A program made the translations under genes and the position numbers. From assembly GCA_023412915.1 (NCBI GenBank), contig JAEZRE010000008.1, forward strand, positions 6,027 to 70,026: a stretch of DNA of 64,000 bases, in the 5' to 3' direction. Shown here one piece after another: positions 17,319-25,583 of the stretch; the stretch's first letter is position 1; every line of letters starts with the position of its first letter. This DNA comes from Bacillota bacterium. GTDB taxonomy: Bacteria; Bacillota; Clostridia; Acetivibrionales; DTU013. The notes under the pieces were generated by a model. That model had not been told where the DNA came from. It saw nothing but the letters and a program-made list of their open reading frames with translations, and did no database searches.

Positions 17319-17508
17319 AATGAGAGATAAGACACAGGAAGAACTTCAGAAGGAACTGAACGAACTCAAATCGGAACTGTTCAAACTTCGTTTCCAGCTT
17401 GTAACCAATCAACTGGAAAACCCTATGAAGCTGAAGGATGTTAAGAAAGCAATAGCCCGTGTAAAAACGATATTAAGGGAACGTGAAATAAAAGGAGTTC
17501 AGGCGTAA
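17305..17508 (+). CDS. rpmC: 50S ribosomal protein L29
   Basis: L29 is a small helical-hairpin protein at the tunnel exit. The TTG at 17305 gives the conserved start (M)KVNEMRDKTQEEL and a normal 67-residue length, overlapping the rplP end by 14 bp, with GGTGG eight bases upstream. In-frame starts further upstream (ATG 17284, GTG 17296) would add unusual residues. Confidence 0.96.
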   Translation: MKVNEMRDKTQEELQKELNELKSELFKLRFQLVTNQLENPMKLKDVKKAIARVKTILREREIKGVQA

Positions 17509-17538
17509 GTCTGGTATCGATGAAAGGAGGTATCCTTC

Positions 17539-17796
17539 TTGGTAGAGAGAGCATTGAGGAAAACCAGGGTAGGCAAGGTAGTAAGCGACAAGATGGACAA
17601 GACGATCGTCGTTGCAATAGAAACCAGTGTAAAGCACCCCTTGTACAAGAAAATCGTCAAAAGGACTTATAAACTGAAAGCCCACGACGAGAATAATGAG
17701 TGCGGTATCGGTGACAAGGTTAAAGTTATGGAGACCCGCCCGCTTAGCAAGGACAAAAGGTGGAGGCTTGTCGAAATCATAGAAAAGGCTCGCTAA
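17539..17796 (+). CDS. rpsQ: 30S ribosomal protein S17
   Basis: S17 is a primary 16S rRNA-binding protein with an OB fold. The 85-residue product has the signature SDKMDKTIVVAIE and the C-terminal RPLSKDKRWRLVEI. TTG start with AAAGGAGG upstream. Confidence 0.98.
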   Translation: MVERALRKTRVGKVVSDKMDKTIVVAIETSVKHPLYKKIVKRTYKLKAHDENNECGIGDKVKVMETRPLSKDKRWRLVEIIEKAR

Positions 17797-17836
17797 TGAA
17801 AGCCGATTTTCAAAGTAATTGGAAGGAGGTACTGGC

Positions 17837-18205
17837 ATGATACAGGTCCAGTCCACGCTGAAATCAGCGGATAACACAGGAGCCAAGGAAATGATGTGCA
17901 TCAAGGTACTCGGCGGTTCCTGGAGGAAATATGCCAACATCGGAGACGTGGTGGTTGCTTCAGTTAAAAGCGCAACGCCCGGCGGTGTTGTAAAAAAAGG
18001 CGAGGTTGTCAAATGTGTTATTGTACGTTCCAAGAAGGGTGTAAGAAGGCCCGACGGATCATATATCAAGTTTGACGAAAACGCTGCGGTAATAATAAAA
18101 GACGATAAAAACCCCAAAGGAACACGTATATTTGGCCCTGTTGCGAGAGAACTGAGGGATAAGGAATACATGAAGATCCTCTCACTCGCACCGGAAGTTC
18201 TATAA
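17837..18205 (+). CDS. rplN: 50S ribosomal protein L14
   Basis: L14 takes part in inter-subunit bridges and binds the silencing factor RsfS. The 122-residue protein begins MIQVQSTLKSADNTGAKE, the family N-terminus, and ends REKEYMKI-like as usual. The ATG at 17837 follows AAGGAGG by seven bases. It is followed by the tandem hairpin repeat rather than directly by rplX. Confidence 0.98.
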   Translation: MIQVQSTLKSADNTGAKEMMCIKVLGGSWRKYANIGDVVVASVKSATPGGVVKKGEVVKCVIVRSKKGVRRPDGSYIKFDENAAVIIKDDKNPKGTRIFGPVARELRDKEYMKILSLAPEVL

Positions 18206-18208
18206 GGT

Positions 18209-18304
18209 AGGATGTTAAGCGCCCGATGGCGCGAATTTCCTTAAAAACATCCATGAAGGATGTTAAGCGCCGAAAGGCGCGAGTTACCATTGAAACATCC
18301 ATGA
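18209..18304 (+). repeat. Two tandem 48-nt hairpin units between rplN and rplX
   Basis: Units 18209-18256 and 18257-18304 are near-identical at their ends. In each, GGATGTT pairs with AACATCC (18210-18216 with 18246-18252; 18258-18264 with 18294-18300) around an inner stem GCGCC/GGCGC. The inner loop is CGAT in unit 1 and GAAA in unit 2, while the stems are unchanged. The second unit ends just before the rplX ribosome binding site. Confidence 0.8.
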
Positions 18305-18320
18305 AAGGAGGCAGCTTAAA

Positions 18321-18668
18321 TTGGCAAATAAAGTTCATGTAAAAAAAGGAGATACGGTTTACGTACTCTCTGGCAAGGATTCAGGCAAGAAGGGCAAGGT
18401 CCTGGCTGTCAACCCGGACGATATGTCGGTGCTCGTTGAGGGCGTAAATATGTCCACAAAGCATAGGAAGCCGAGGACGAGATACCAGCAGGGCGGAATA
18501 ATCCACCAGGAATCTCCGATCAACAGCGCGAAGGTCATGCTTGTCTGCAACAGGTGCAAGACTCCGACGAAGGTAAAGATAGATGTTCGTGAAGACGGTC
18601 ACAAGGACCGTGTCTGCAAAAAGTGCGGAGAAATCATAGACACACAGAAAGAAGCTAAAGAAGATTAA
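18321..18668 (+). CDS. rplX: 50S ribosomal protein L24
   Basis: L24 starts 50S assembly and lies by the tunnel exit. The 115-residue protein has the KOW motif (GDTVYVLSGKDSGKKGKV) and a C-terminal zinc-ribbon-like pair, CNRC and CKKCG. TTG start, seven to eight bases after AAAGGAGG. Confidence 0.98.
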   Translation: MANKVHVKKGDTVYVLSGKDSGKKGKVLAVNPDDMSVLVEGVNMSTKHRKPRTRYQQGGIIHQESPINSAKVMLVCNRCKTPTKVKIDVREDGHKDRVCKKCGEIIDTQKEAKED

Positions 18669-18698
18669 TCACTCTTCTTGAAAGGAGGTTAAGTTTTA

Positions 18699-19241
18699 AT
18701 GGCCAGACTTAAGGACAAATATGTACAGGAAGTAGTTCCGGCAATGCAGGCAAAGTTTAAATATACAAGTTCCATGCAGATGCCCAGACTCGATAAGGTC
18801 GTGCTCAACATGGGCGTTGGTGATGTTAAGGAAAATCCCAAGGCTATGGACGCGGCAGTAAGCGATATGACAACAATCACAGGTCAGAGGCCGGTCATCA
18901 CCAAGGCAAAGAAATCGATTGCAAACTTCAAACTGAGACAGGGAATGAATATCGGCTGCAAGGTCACACTCCGCGGCGATATGATGTTCAATTTCGTCGA
19001 TAAGCTGCTCAATGCGGCACTTCCTCGTGTAAGAGATTTCAGAGGGGTGTCGGGAAACGCGTTTGACGGAAGAGGTAACTATACGCTGGGCGTAAAGGAT
19101 CAGCTTATTTTCCCGGAAATTGAGTATGATAAGGTAGACAAGGCAAGAGGCATGGACATCGTATTTGTTACCACAGCCAAGACGGACGAGGAAGCGAAAG
19201 AGCTTCTGAAACTTATGGGTATGCCTTTTAGTCAGGGTTGA
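18699..19241 (+). CDS. rplE: 50S ribosomal protein L5
   Basis: L5 binds 5S rRNA and contacts the P-site tRNA. The 180-residue sequence is standard, including the VLNMGVGDV and GQRPVITKAKKSIANFKLR segments. AAAGGAGG precedes the ATG. Confidence 0.99.
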   Translation: MARLKDKYVQEVVPAMQAKFKYTSSMQMPRLDKVVLNMGVGDVKENPKAMDAAVSDMTTITGQRPVITKAKKSIANFKLRQGMNIGCKVTLRGDMMFNFVDKLLNAALPRVRDFRGVSGNAFDGRGNYTLGVKDQLIFPEIEYDKVDKARGMDIVFVTTAKTDEEAKELLKLMGMPFSQG

Positions 19242-19258
19242 TCGGAAGGAGGATAAAC

Positions 19259-19444
19259 GTGGCAAAAAAATCAATGATAATAAAACAGCAGAGAGATCCG
19301 AAATTCAGCAGTAGGGCCTATAACAGGTGCAAGCTTTGCGGAAGGCCTCATGCTTATATGAGGAAGTACGGAATATGCCGTTTGTGCTTCAGGGTACTGG
19401 CTTATAAAGGGCAGATACCTGGTGTGAAAAAGGCCAGCTGGTAA
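19259..19444 (+). CDS. rpsN: 30S ribosomal protein S14, zinc-binding type
   Basis: The 61-residue short S14 has two CxxC pairs (CKLC and CRLC, 12 residues apart), the zinc-binding (C+) form. The GTG at 19259, after GAAGGAGG, gives the conserved (M)AKKSMIIKQQR start; an upstream ATG at 19238 would add residues not found in the family. Confidence 0.98.
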   Translation: MAKKSMIIKQQRDPKFSSRAYNRCKLCGRPHAYMRKYGICRLCFRVLAYKGQIPGVKKASW

Positions 19445-19469
19445 TAAATTTTGGAAGGAGGTTGAACAT

Positions 19470-19868
19470 ATGCAAATTACAGACGCTATCGCAGACATGT
19501 TGACAAGAGTCAGGAATGCAAGTTCGGCAAAGCATGAATCAGTCGACATACCGGCGTCCAATATTAAAAAGGATGTTGCCCGTATACTGCTCGACGAAGG
19601 ATACGTAAAAAATGTCGAGTATATAGAAGACGACAAACAGGGACTTATAAGAATTGCGTTGAAATATACCGGAAACAAGCAGAACGTTATATCTGGTATC
19701 AAAAGAATCAGCAAACCGGGACTCAGGGTTTATGCCAACAAGGATGAACTGCCGAAGGTGCTCGGAGGACTTGGCGTGGCAATAATCTCCACATCCAGGG
19801 GAGTAATGACCGACAAAAAGGCAAGAACCGAAGGTGTCGGAGGAGAAGTGCTTGCTTTCATTTGGTAA
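19470..19868 (+). CDS. rpsH: 30S ribosomal protein S8
   Basis: S8 is a primary binder of 16S helix 21 and represses the spc operon in E. coli. The 132-residue protein has the conserved MQITDAIADMLTRVRNA start and the STSRGVMTDKKAR motif near the C-terminus. The gap to rplF is 146 bp and contains hairpins. Confidence 0.99.
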   Translation: MQITDAIADMLTRVRNASSAKHESVDIPASNIKKDVARILLDEGYVKNVEYIEDDKQGLIRIALKYTGNKQNVISGIKRISKPGLRVYANKDELPKVLGGLGVAIISTSRGVMTDKKARTEGVGGEVLAFIW

Positions 19869-19872
19869 TACC

Positions 19873-19894
19873 AAGTAAAACTTCGGTTTTACTT
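19873..19894 (+). promoter_or_regulatory. UUCG-capped hairpin in the rpsH-rplF gap
   Basis: AAGTAAAAC (19873-19881) pairs perfectly with GTTTTACTT (19886-19894) across a TTCG tetraloop. The gap also holds a weaker ATTCAA/TTGAAT hairpin (about 19933-19955) and GCTC/GAGC (about 19968-19980). No T tract follows the first hairpin, so it looks like an mRNA structure (processing or stability) more than a terminator. Confidence 0.55.
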
Positions 19895-20014
19895 TACCGG
19901 GAAAGACAGCTCGCAGCAGACTAAAAAAGGTAATTCAATCTTATACGGTTGAATCTTTCTGAAAAGGGCTCGTGATGAGCGGGCTCACAATCTGAAGAAC
20001 AGGAGGTGCTTTAA

Positions 20015-20557
20015 ATGTCAAGGATAGGAAAAATGCCTATTGAAATACCCGCAGGTGTTAATGTCGATATAAACGGTAACGTTGTCACCGTAAAAGGGCC
20101 CAAGGGCACTTTGACAAAAGAGTTTCACAAGGATATGATGATTGGTAAGGAAGGCACACAGGTAGTAGTAACAAGGCCTTCAGATGAAAAGATCCATAAA
20201 TCCCTCCATGGGTTGACAAGAACTTTGTTGAGCAACATGGTAACAGGAGTCACAAAGGGCTTTGAAAAAACGCTGGAGATCAATGGTGTCGGTTACAGGG
20301 CGCAGAAGGCCGGAAATAAGCTCGTACTTACTCTCGGTTATTCACACCCGGTAGAAATGGATGAACCTGCAGGCATTACGTACGAAGTCCCGGCTCCCAA
20401 TAGAATTATTGTCAAAGGCTGCGACAAGCAGGAAGTTGGAGAGTGTGCCGCGAAGATAAGGGCAAAGAGAGAGCCTGAAGTCTATAAGGGCAAGGGTATC
20501 AAGTATGAAACTGAGGTAATCAGGCGCAAGGAAGGAAAAGCCGGCGCTAAAAAGTAG
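20015..20557 (+). CDS. rplF: 50S ribosomal protein L6
   Basis: L6 lies near the factor-binding centre beside the sarcin-ricin loop. The 180-residue sequence is typical, from MSRIGKMPIEIPAGV to the C-terminal GKGIKYETEVIRRKEGK. ACAGGAGG precedes the ATG. Confidence 0.99.
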   Translation: MSRIGKMPIEIPAGVNVDINGNVVTVKGPKGTLTKEFHKDMMIGKEGTQVVVTRPSDEKIHKSLHGLTRTLLSNMVTGVTKGFEKTLEINGVGYRAQKAGNKLVLTLGYSHPVEMDEPAGITYEVPAPNRIIVKGCDKQEVGECAAKIRAKREPEVYKGKGIKYETEVIRRKEGKAGAKK

Positions 20558-20576
20558 CAGGAGGGAGCTGAAATAA

Positions 20577-20945
20577 ATGATTAACAAGCCCAACAAAAAC
20601 GAAATCAGGCTTAGGAAACATGTCAGGGTTCGCAAAAAAATCACTGGAACAACAGAGCGTCCAAGGCTCAATGTTTTCAGAAGCTTACAGAATATATATG
20701 TCCAGATCATAGACGATACAACCGGTACAACTCTCGTATCGGCCTCTACGCTCGATGAAGCGATCAAGGGTAAAATTGCATACGGCGGGAACAAAGCTGC
20801 TGCAAAGGAAGTCGGAAAGCTGATCGGACAGAAGGCAATCGAAAAGGGAATCAAGCAGGTTGTATTTGACAGAGGCGGTTACCTGTATCACGGCAGAGTT
20901 ATGGAACTCGCAGAAGGTGCAAGGGAAGCCGGTCTTGAGTTTTAG
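20577..20945 (+). CDS. rplR: 50S ribosomal protein L18
   Basis: L18 carries 5S rRNA into the 50S subunit with L5. The 122-residue protein has the conserved RPRLNVFRSLQNIYVQIIDD core and the FDRGGYLYHGRV end. Confidence 0.99.
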   Translation: MINKPNKNEIRLRKHVRVRKKITGTTERPRLNVFRSLQNIYVQIIDDTTGTTLVSASTLDEAIKGKIAYGGNKAAAKEVGKLIGQKAIEKGIKQVVFDRGGYLYHGRVMELAEGAREAGLEF

Positions 20946-20963
20946 GAAAGAGGAGGGATAGAT

Positions 20964-21464
20964 TTGCAGCGAATTGATGCAGGAACATTGGATCTTAAAG
21001 AAAAGGTCGTTAAAATAGGACGTGTTACCAAGGTTGTTAAGGGTGGTAGAAACTTCCGTTTCAGCGCGCTTGTTGTTGTAGGCGACGAAAACGGTTATAT
21101 CGGAAGCGGTATTGGAAAAGCTACCGAAATTCCCGACGCGATCAGGAAGGGCATTGATGACGCCAAGAAGAACCTTATAAAGGTTCCTCTTGTTGAAACC
21201 ACGATCCCCCATGAAGCAATCGGAGAGTTTGGCGCAGGAAGAGTTCTTCTGAAACCTGCCGGCCCCGGTACCGGAGTTATCGCAGGCGGCCCTGTCAGGG
21301 CAGTCCTCGAATTGGCCGGAGTTCATGATATCAGGACAAAATCACTGGGGTCCAATAACCCGATTAACATGGTTAATGCTACGATCCAGGCACTTTCTCA
21401 GCTTAAGACTGTTGAAGAAGTAGCCAGACTGCGCGGAAAGACCGCAGAAGAAATTTTGGGTTAG
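20964..21464 (+). CDS. rpsE: 30S ribosomal protein S5
   Basis: S5 takes part in decoding accuracy and mRNA unwinding. The 166-residue protein includes the double-stranded RNA-binding-like N domain (KEKVVKIGRVTKVVKGGR) and the conserved C domain. TTG start after AAGAGGAGG. Confidence 0.98.
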   Translation: MQRIDAGTLDLKEKVVKIGRVTKVVKGGRNFRFSALVVVGDENGYIGSGIGKATEIPDAIRKGIDDAKKNLIKVPLVETTIPHEAIGEFGAGRVLLKPAGPGTGVIAGGPVRAVLELAGVHDIRTKSLGSNNPINMVNATIQALSQLKTVEEVARLRGKTAEEILG

Positions 21465-21476
21465 GAGGATACTACG

Positions 21477-21656
21477 GTGGCAAAGCTTAAAATCACGCTG
21501 ACAAGAAGTACAAATAAATGTCTGGAAAACCAGAAGGCTACTGTAAAGGCTCTCGGTTTGAGAAAAATCGGAAGTGTTGTAGAGCAGCTGGATAATCCTC
21601 AAATAAGAGGAATGATCAAAACGGTATCACACCTGGTATCCGTAGAAGAAATATAA
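21477..21656 (+). CDS. rpmD: 50S ribosomal protein L30
   Basis: A 59-residue protein starting at GTG 21477, after TTAGGAGG: MAKLKITLTRSTNKCLENQK, with the family's LGLRKIGSVVEQLDNP segment and the usual length. L30 is a small 50S protein of the ferredoxin-like fold. It fills the gap between rpsE and rplO, its normal place. Confidence 0.96.
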   Translation: MAKLKITLTRSTNKCLENQKATVKALGLRKIGSVVEQLDNPQIRGMIKTVSHLVSVEEI

Positions 21657-21670
21657 GGGAGGTGCAGAAG

Positions 21671-22114
21671 TTGAAACTACATGAATTGCAACCCGTACCG
21701 GGCGCAAAAAAGGCTCCGACCAGAAAAGGCCGTGGAGTTGGTTCAGGCAACGGTAAAACCGGCGGCCATGGACACAAGGGGCAGAATGCACGTGCCGGCG
21801 GCGGAGTAAGGCCTGGTTTCGAAGGCGGACAGATGCCTCTTTATAGAAGGGTACCTAAGAGAGGTTTCAACAATAAGGATTTCGCCAAGGTATATGCTGA
21901 AATAAATGTATCGACCCTAAATCTGTTTGAGGATGGCACCGTTGTAAACGGAGAGCTCCTCAAGGAGAAGGGTATCACCAAGAAGTTGTATGATGGAGTT
22001 TCCGTTCTCGGTAACGGAGAACTCACAAAGAAACTTACTGTACAAGCTGCAAGATTCACCAAGACAGCTTCTCAGAAGATTGAGGCTGCGGGAGGAAAGG
22101 TAGAGGTGGTATAG
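21671..22114 (+). CDS. rplO: 50S ribosomal protein L15
   Basis: L15 joins late in 50S assembly. The TTG at 21671 gives the canonical MKLHELQPVPGAKKAP start, eight bases after GGGAGG; the GTG at 21662 lies in the ribosome binding site. The long Gly/Arg-rich arm (GRGVGSGNGKTGGHGHKGQ) is present. 147 residues. Confidence 0.98.
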   Translation: MKLHELQPVPGAKKAPTRKGRGVGSGNGKTGGHGHKGQNARAGGGVRPGFEGGQMPLYRRVPKRGFNNKDFAKVYAEINVSTLNLFEDGTVVNGELLKEKGITKKLYDGVSVLGNGELTKKLTVQAARFTKTASQKIEAAGGKVEVV

Positions 22115-22115
22115 T

Positions 22116-23414
22116 ATGGGCGGAATGATCGAAACTTTGCGCAATGCATGGAAGATTCCAGATTTGCGTAAAAGGATCCTGTTCACTCTAGCAATGCTGG
22201 TAGTATTCAGAATCGGCTCTTTCATACCGAATCCGGGCGTCAATGCCAAGGTATTCTCCGACCTGATGAATTCGGCCGGATCGCTTGGCGGCTTCCTGGA
22301 TATAGTTTCGGGAGGAGCTTTCAAACTGGCGACTGTTTTTGCAATGAGTATCACTCCATACGTTAATGCATCCATTATAGTACAGCTTCTTACAGTAGCT
22401 ATCCCTTCGCTCGAAAAACTGCAGAAGGAAGGCGAAGAAGGAAGAAAGATCCTGCAGCAGTATATCAGATATGGTACTGTCGTACTTGCTCTGATTCAGG
22501 CAATTGCTCTTTACATCACTTTACAGGGCAGACAGGGCGTAGTTGATGGAGGAAGCGTATTCACTTTCCTCACGATCATAATGACGTTCACCGCGGGTAC
22601 CGCATTCCTGATGTGGCTCGGCGAGCAGATCACGGAATACGGCATTGGTAATGGTATATCGATGATCATCTTTGCAGGTATCGTATCAAGAGGTCCGAAA
22701 GGCGTTCAGGCGCTTATCGACAACTATAACCTCGGAAACTTTGGACCTGGCGTGCTCGGCATTCTGGCAATAGCCGCAATACTGCTCATCTTCGTAGCTG
22801 TAATAGCTGCGGTTATATGGGTTCAGCAGGCTGAAAGAAGGATCCCGATACAATACGCAAAGCGTGTTGTCGGAAGAAAGATGTACGGCGGACAGAGCAC
22901 TCATCTGCCGATAAAAGTAAATCTCGCGGGCGTTATACCGATAATATTCGCAATGTCCATCATGCTGTTCCCCTCTACGGTCATCACGATGTTCTTTGCG
23001 AATGCTGACAACTGGTTTGTAAACACTTTCAAGAATCCTGAGAAGTCCGTGTGGTATATCATAATCTATACCATTTTGATAGTATTCTTCACCTTCTTCT
23101 ATTCGGTTATGCAGTTCAACCCGATAGAAATCGCGAACAATATGAAGAAAAACGGTGGATTCATACCCGGATACAGACCCGGTAAAGCGACTTCCGACTA
23201 TATAACGAAGGTATTGAACAGGATAACCTGGTTCGGAGGTTTCTTCCTTGCTATCGTCACGATCGCACCGATAATCCTCGGAAATATCACGAATATACCG
23301 GGAATATGGTTCGGCGGTACGGCGGTACTGATCCTCGTCGGTGTTGCTCTCGATACCGTCAAGGCGGTTGAATCGCAGATGCTTATGAGACATTACAAAG
23401 GATTTTTGGAATAA
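22116..23414 (+). CDS. secY: Protein translocase subunit SecY
   Basis: SecY forms the membrane channel for Sec-dependent export. The 432-residue protein has ten predicted helices, the plug-region sequence near residue 60 (GGFLDIVSGGAF) and the cytoplasmic loop RRIPIQYAKRVVGRKMYGG that contacts SecA or the ribosome. It begins one base after the rplO stop. Confidence 0.98.
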   Translation: MGGMIETLRNAWKIPDLRKRILFTLAMLVVFRIGSFIPNPGVNAKVFSDLMNSAGSLGGFLDIVSGGAFKLATVFAMSITPYVNASIIVQLLTVAIPSLEKLQKEGEEGRKILQQYIRYGTVVLALIQAIALYITLQGRQGVVDGGSVFTFLTIIMTFTAGTAFLMWLGEQITEYGIGNGISMIIFAGIVSRGPKGVQALIDNYNLGNFGPGVLGILAIAAILLIFVAVIAAVIWVQQAERRIPIQYAKRVVGRKMYGGQSTHLPIKVNLAGVIPIIFAMSIMLFPSTVITMFFANADNWFVNTFKNPEKSVWYIIIYTILIVFFTFFYSVMQFNPIEIANNMKKNGGFIPGYRPGKATSDYITKVLNRITWFGGFFLAIVTIAPIILGNITNIPGIWFGGTAVLILVGVALDTVKAVESQMLMRHYKGFLE

Positions 23415-23426
23415 TCAAATAAAAGG

Positions 23427-23470
23427 AGCCGGCATATGCGGAGGCGCTGAACCAAAAACATCTGCCGGCT
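23427..23470 (+). promoter_or_regulatory. Hairpin in the secY-adk gap
   Basis: AGCCGGCA (23427-23434) pairs with TGCCGGCT (23463-23470), and ATG/CAT extends the stem after a one-base bulge. No T tract follows. It may modulate the mRNA between secY and adk. Confidence 0.5.
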
Positions 23471-23495
23471 TAAGCGAAAGGTCTTGCAGGATAGA

Positions 23496-24146
23496 ATGAA
23501 ACTTGTTGTTTTAGGAGCTCCCGGCGCGGGAAAGGGGACCCAGGCGGTCCTTCTTGCGGAAAGACTCAAGGTTCCCCATATATCAACCGGTGATATATTC
23601 AGAAGCAATATAAAGGAAGGAACTCCTTTAGGTAAATTGGCAAAGCAGTATATCGACAGCGGCGCACTGGTACCCGACGATGTTACGATAGGTATAGTGA
23701 AGGACAGGCTGCAAAAGCCGGACTGCAAAAACGGATTCATACTGGACGGTTTTCCTCGTACGATTGCGCAGGCTCAGAGCCTGGACGACATGCTGGCAAG
23801 CATGGGAACGAAGCTTGACAGTGTTCTCGATCTGGAAGTGAAAGATGAAGTAATCATCATGAGATTGTCCGGAAGAAGGGTATGCCCGGATTGCAGCGCC
23901 AGCTACCACATAGATTTCAATCCTCCGAAAAAGGACGCGATATGTGACAGCTGCGGAGCCAAACTGATCCAAAGAGAGGATGACCGTGAACAAACGGTTA
24001 TCAACCGCCTGAAGACGTACCATGCTCAGACGGAACCCCTGATCGGCTACTATAGGGGAAAGGGAATACTCAAAGAGGCGTGGGGAAAAGAACAGATCGG
24101 AGAAACTACGATCGAAGTTTTCAAAGCGCTGGGTATAAAAGCATGA
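23496..24146 (+). CDS. adk: Adenylate kinase, zinc-lid type
   Basis: Interconverts ATP + AMP and 2 ADP. The 216-residue protein has the P-loop GAPGAGKGTQ, the AMP site (STGDIFR, DGFPRT) and a lid with four cysteines (CPDC and CDSC), the zinc form usual in Gram-positive bacteria. The ATG at 23496 starts the conserved MKLVVLGAPG; the in-frame TTG at 23484 is less likely. Its stop overlaps the map start (ATGA). Confidence 0.98.
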   Translation: MKLVVLGAPGAGKGTQAVLLAERLKVPHISTGDIFRSNIKEGTPLGKLAKQYIDSGALVPDDVTIGIVKDRLQKPDCKNGFILDGFPRTIAQAQSLDDMLASMGTKLDSVLDLEVKDEVIIMRLSGRRVCPDCSASYHIDFNPPKKDAICDSCGAKLIQREDDREQTVINRLKTYHAQTEPLIGYYRGKGILKEAWGKEQIGETTIEVFKALGIKA

Positions 24147-24910
24147 TATCGATAAAATCGAAATCCGAACTGGAATCGATGAGCAGAGCGTGCGAGATAG
24201 TAGCGACCGCACTCAAGCTTGTCGAAGAAGCAGTAAAGCCAGGCGTTACAACAAAAGAGCTTGACAGTATTGCCGAAAGATATATACTGAGCCGGAACGC
24301 GGCGCCCCTGTTCAAAGGTGTGCCGTGCGCGATAAGAGGCGGCTTCGATTTTCCCGGGACTATATGCGCATCCGTTAATAACGAAGTGATACATGGTATA
24401 CCGGGTTTAAGAGAATTAAAAGATGGAGATATTATTAGTGTAGATATGGGTGCAAGCTTCGGCGGCTTCTGCGGCGACGCAGCCAGGACGTTTCCTGTAG
24501 GCAGGGTTTCAGACGAAGCATTGAAGCTGATACGCGTTACCGAACAAAGTTTTTATGAAGGAATAAGAAACGCGGTTAAAGGAAACCGTATAGTGGATAT
24601 CTCCAGGGCAGTACAGCAACATGCCGAACAAAACGGGTTCTCCGTCGTTCGGGAATATGTAGGCCACGGAATAGGCAAGGAAATGTGGGAACCTCCTCAG
24701 ATACCTAACTACGCGACCCGCGAGAGGGGACCAAGGCTTGAACCCGGTATGACCATAGCGATCGAACCCATGATCAACCAGGGAACTTACGAAGTTAGAG
24801 TACTTGGCGACAAATGGACTGTGGTTACAGCTGATGGCAAATTATCCGCACACTATGAAAATACGATTGCTATAACTGACGGTGAACCGATCGTTATGAC
24901 TAAACTCTGA
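24143..24910 (+). CDS. map: Methionine aminopeptidase, type I
   Basis: Removes the initiator methionine from nascent proteins. The 255-residue enzyme shows the five metal ligands of the family: two Asp (SVDMGASFGGFCGDAAR), His in YVGHGIGKEMWEPPQ, Glu in IAIEPM and Glu in YENTIAI. The start overlaps the adk stop by four bases, indicating coupling. Confidence 0.97.
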   Translation: MISIKSKSELESMSRACEIVATALKLVEEAVKPGVTTKELDSIAERYILSRNAAPLFKGVPCAIRGGFDFPGTICASVNNEVIHGIPGLRELKDGDIISVDMGASFGGFCGDAARTFPVGRVSDEALKLIRVTEQSFYEGIRNAVKGNRIVDISRAVQQHAEQNGFSVVREYVGHGIGKEMWEPPQIPNYATRERGPRLEPGMTIAIEPMINQGTYEVRVLGDKWTVVTADGKLSAHYENTIAITDGEPIVMTKL

Positions 24911-24920
24911 GGTGAAGATT

Positions 24921-25184
24921 GTGAGTATAGCTTTAGGTCAGATCGTAGTTTCAAGGGCGGGAAGGGATGCCGGGCGACATTTCGTTGTAATAAAGGTGAT
25001 TGATGAGCACTTTGTTGAAATATGTGACGGTGACCTTCGAAGGTTGGAAAACCTGAAGAGGAAAAAAATCAAGCATTTGAATATTACAGCAGAAAAGGCG
25101 CAAGGCCTCGAGGAAAAGCTAAAGAGCGGAAGCAGGATAACGAATGCGGAAATAAGGAAGGCTCTGGCGGGACTGGATAGTTAA
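24921..25184 (+). CDS. KOW-domain RNA-binding protein (L14e-like)
   Basis: An 87-residue protein with an N-terminal KOW-type segment (GQIVVSRAGRDAGRHFVVIKV) like that of the eukaryotic/archaeal ribosomal protein L14e family, and a basic helical C-terminal half. Homologues sit between map and infA in many Clostridia. A ribosome-linked function is likely from context and fold, but none is established to my knowledge. The GTG at 24921 lies six bases after TGAGGTG; GTG 24912 is in the ribosome binding site. Confidence 0.85.
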   Translation: MSIALGQIVVSRAGRDAGRHFVVIKVIDEHFVEICDGDLRRLENLKRKKIKHLNITAEKAQGLEEKLKSGSRITNAEIRKALAGLDS

Positions 25185-25201
25185 TAAGGAGGTTTTGAGG
25201 T

Positions 25202-25420
25202 TTGGCAAAGGACGATGTAATCGAAGTTGAAGGCAAGATAATAGAAGCATTGCCGAATGCAATGTTTCAGGTGGAACTCGAAAACGGACACAAGGTGCTT
25301 GCTCATATATCCGGTAAACTTAGAATGAACTTTATCAGGATATTGCCGGGTGACAAGGTGACATTGGAATTATCCCCGTATGACCTGACACGCGGAAGGA
25401 TCACATGGAGAGCAAAGTAA
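25202..25420 (+). CDS. infA: Translation initiation factor IF-1
   Basis: IF-1 blocks the A site during initiation. The 72-residue OB-fold protein has the family sequence (MAKDDVIEVEGKIIEALPNA) and the ending RGRITWRAK. TTG start after AAGGAGG. Confidence 0.98.
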   Translation: MAKDDVIEVEGKIIEALPNAMFQVELENGHKVLAHISGKLRMNFIRILPGDKVTLELSPYDLTRGRITWRAK

Positions 25421-25468
25421 GCATCTGATGGCATATTGTAAAAGAATAAAACGTTGGGAGGGTTTAAA

Positions 25469-25582
25469 ATGAAAGTAAAACCGTCTGTGAAAGTAATGTG
25501 TGAGAAATGCAAGATAATCAGAAGAAAAGGTAAGGTAATGGTTATTTGCGAAAACCCGAAGCACAAGCAGAAACAGGGTTGA
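25469..25582 (+). CDS. rpmJ: 50S ribosomal protein L36, zinc-binding type
   Basis: A 37-residue protein (MKVKPSVKVMCEKCK...), too short for most ORF finders. It has the three Cys and one His that bind zinc (Cys11, Cys14, Cys27, His32). GGGAGGG precedes the ATG. It is followed by the longest gap in the cluster, 316 bp. Confidence 0.97.
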   Translation: MKVKPSVKVMCEKCKIIRRKGKVMVICENPKHKQKQG

Positions 25583-25583
25583 T

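Noticed and set aside
18209..18304. Mini-ykkC (guanidine-II) riboswitch
   Set aside because: Two tandem hairpins suggested it, but the loops are CGAT and GAAA, not the ACGR loops that define that class.
22686..23393. Long minus-strand open frames opposite secY, rplE, uvrC and other genes
   Set aside because: They are codon-bias shadows of well-conserved plus-strand genes, with no ribosome binding sites or families.
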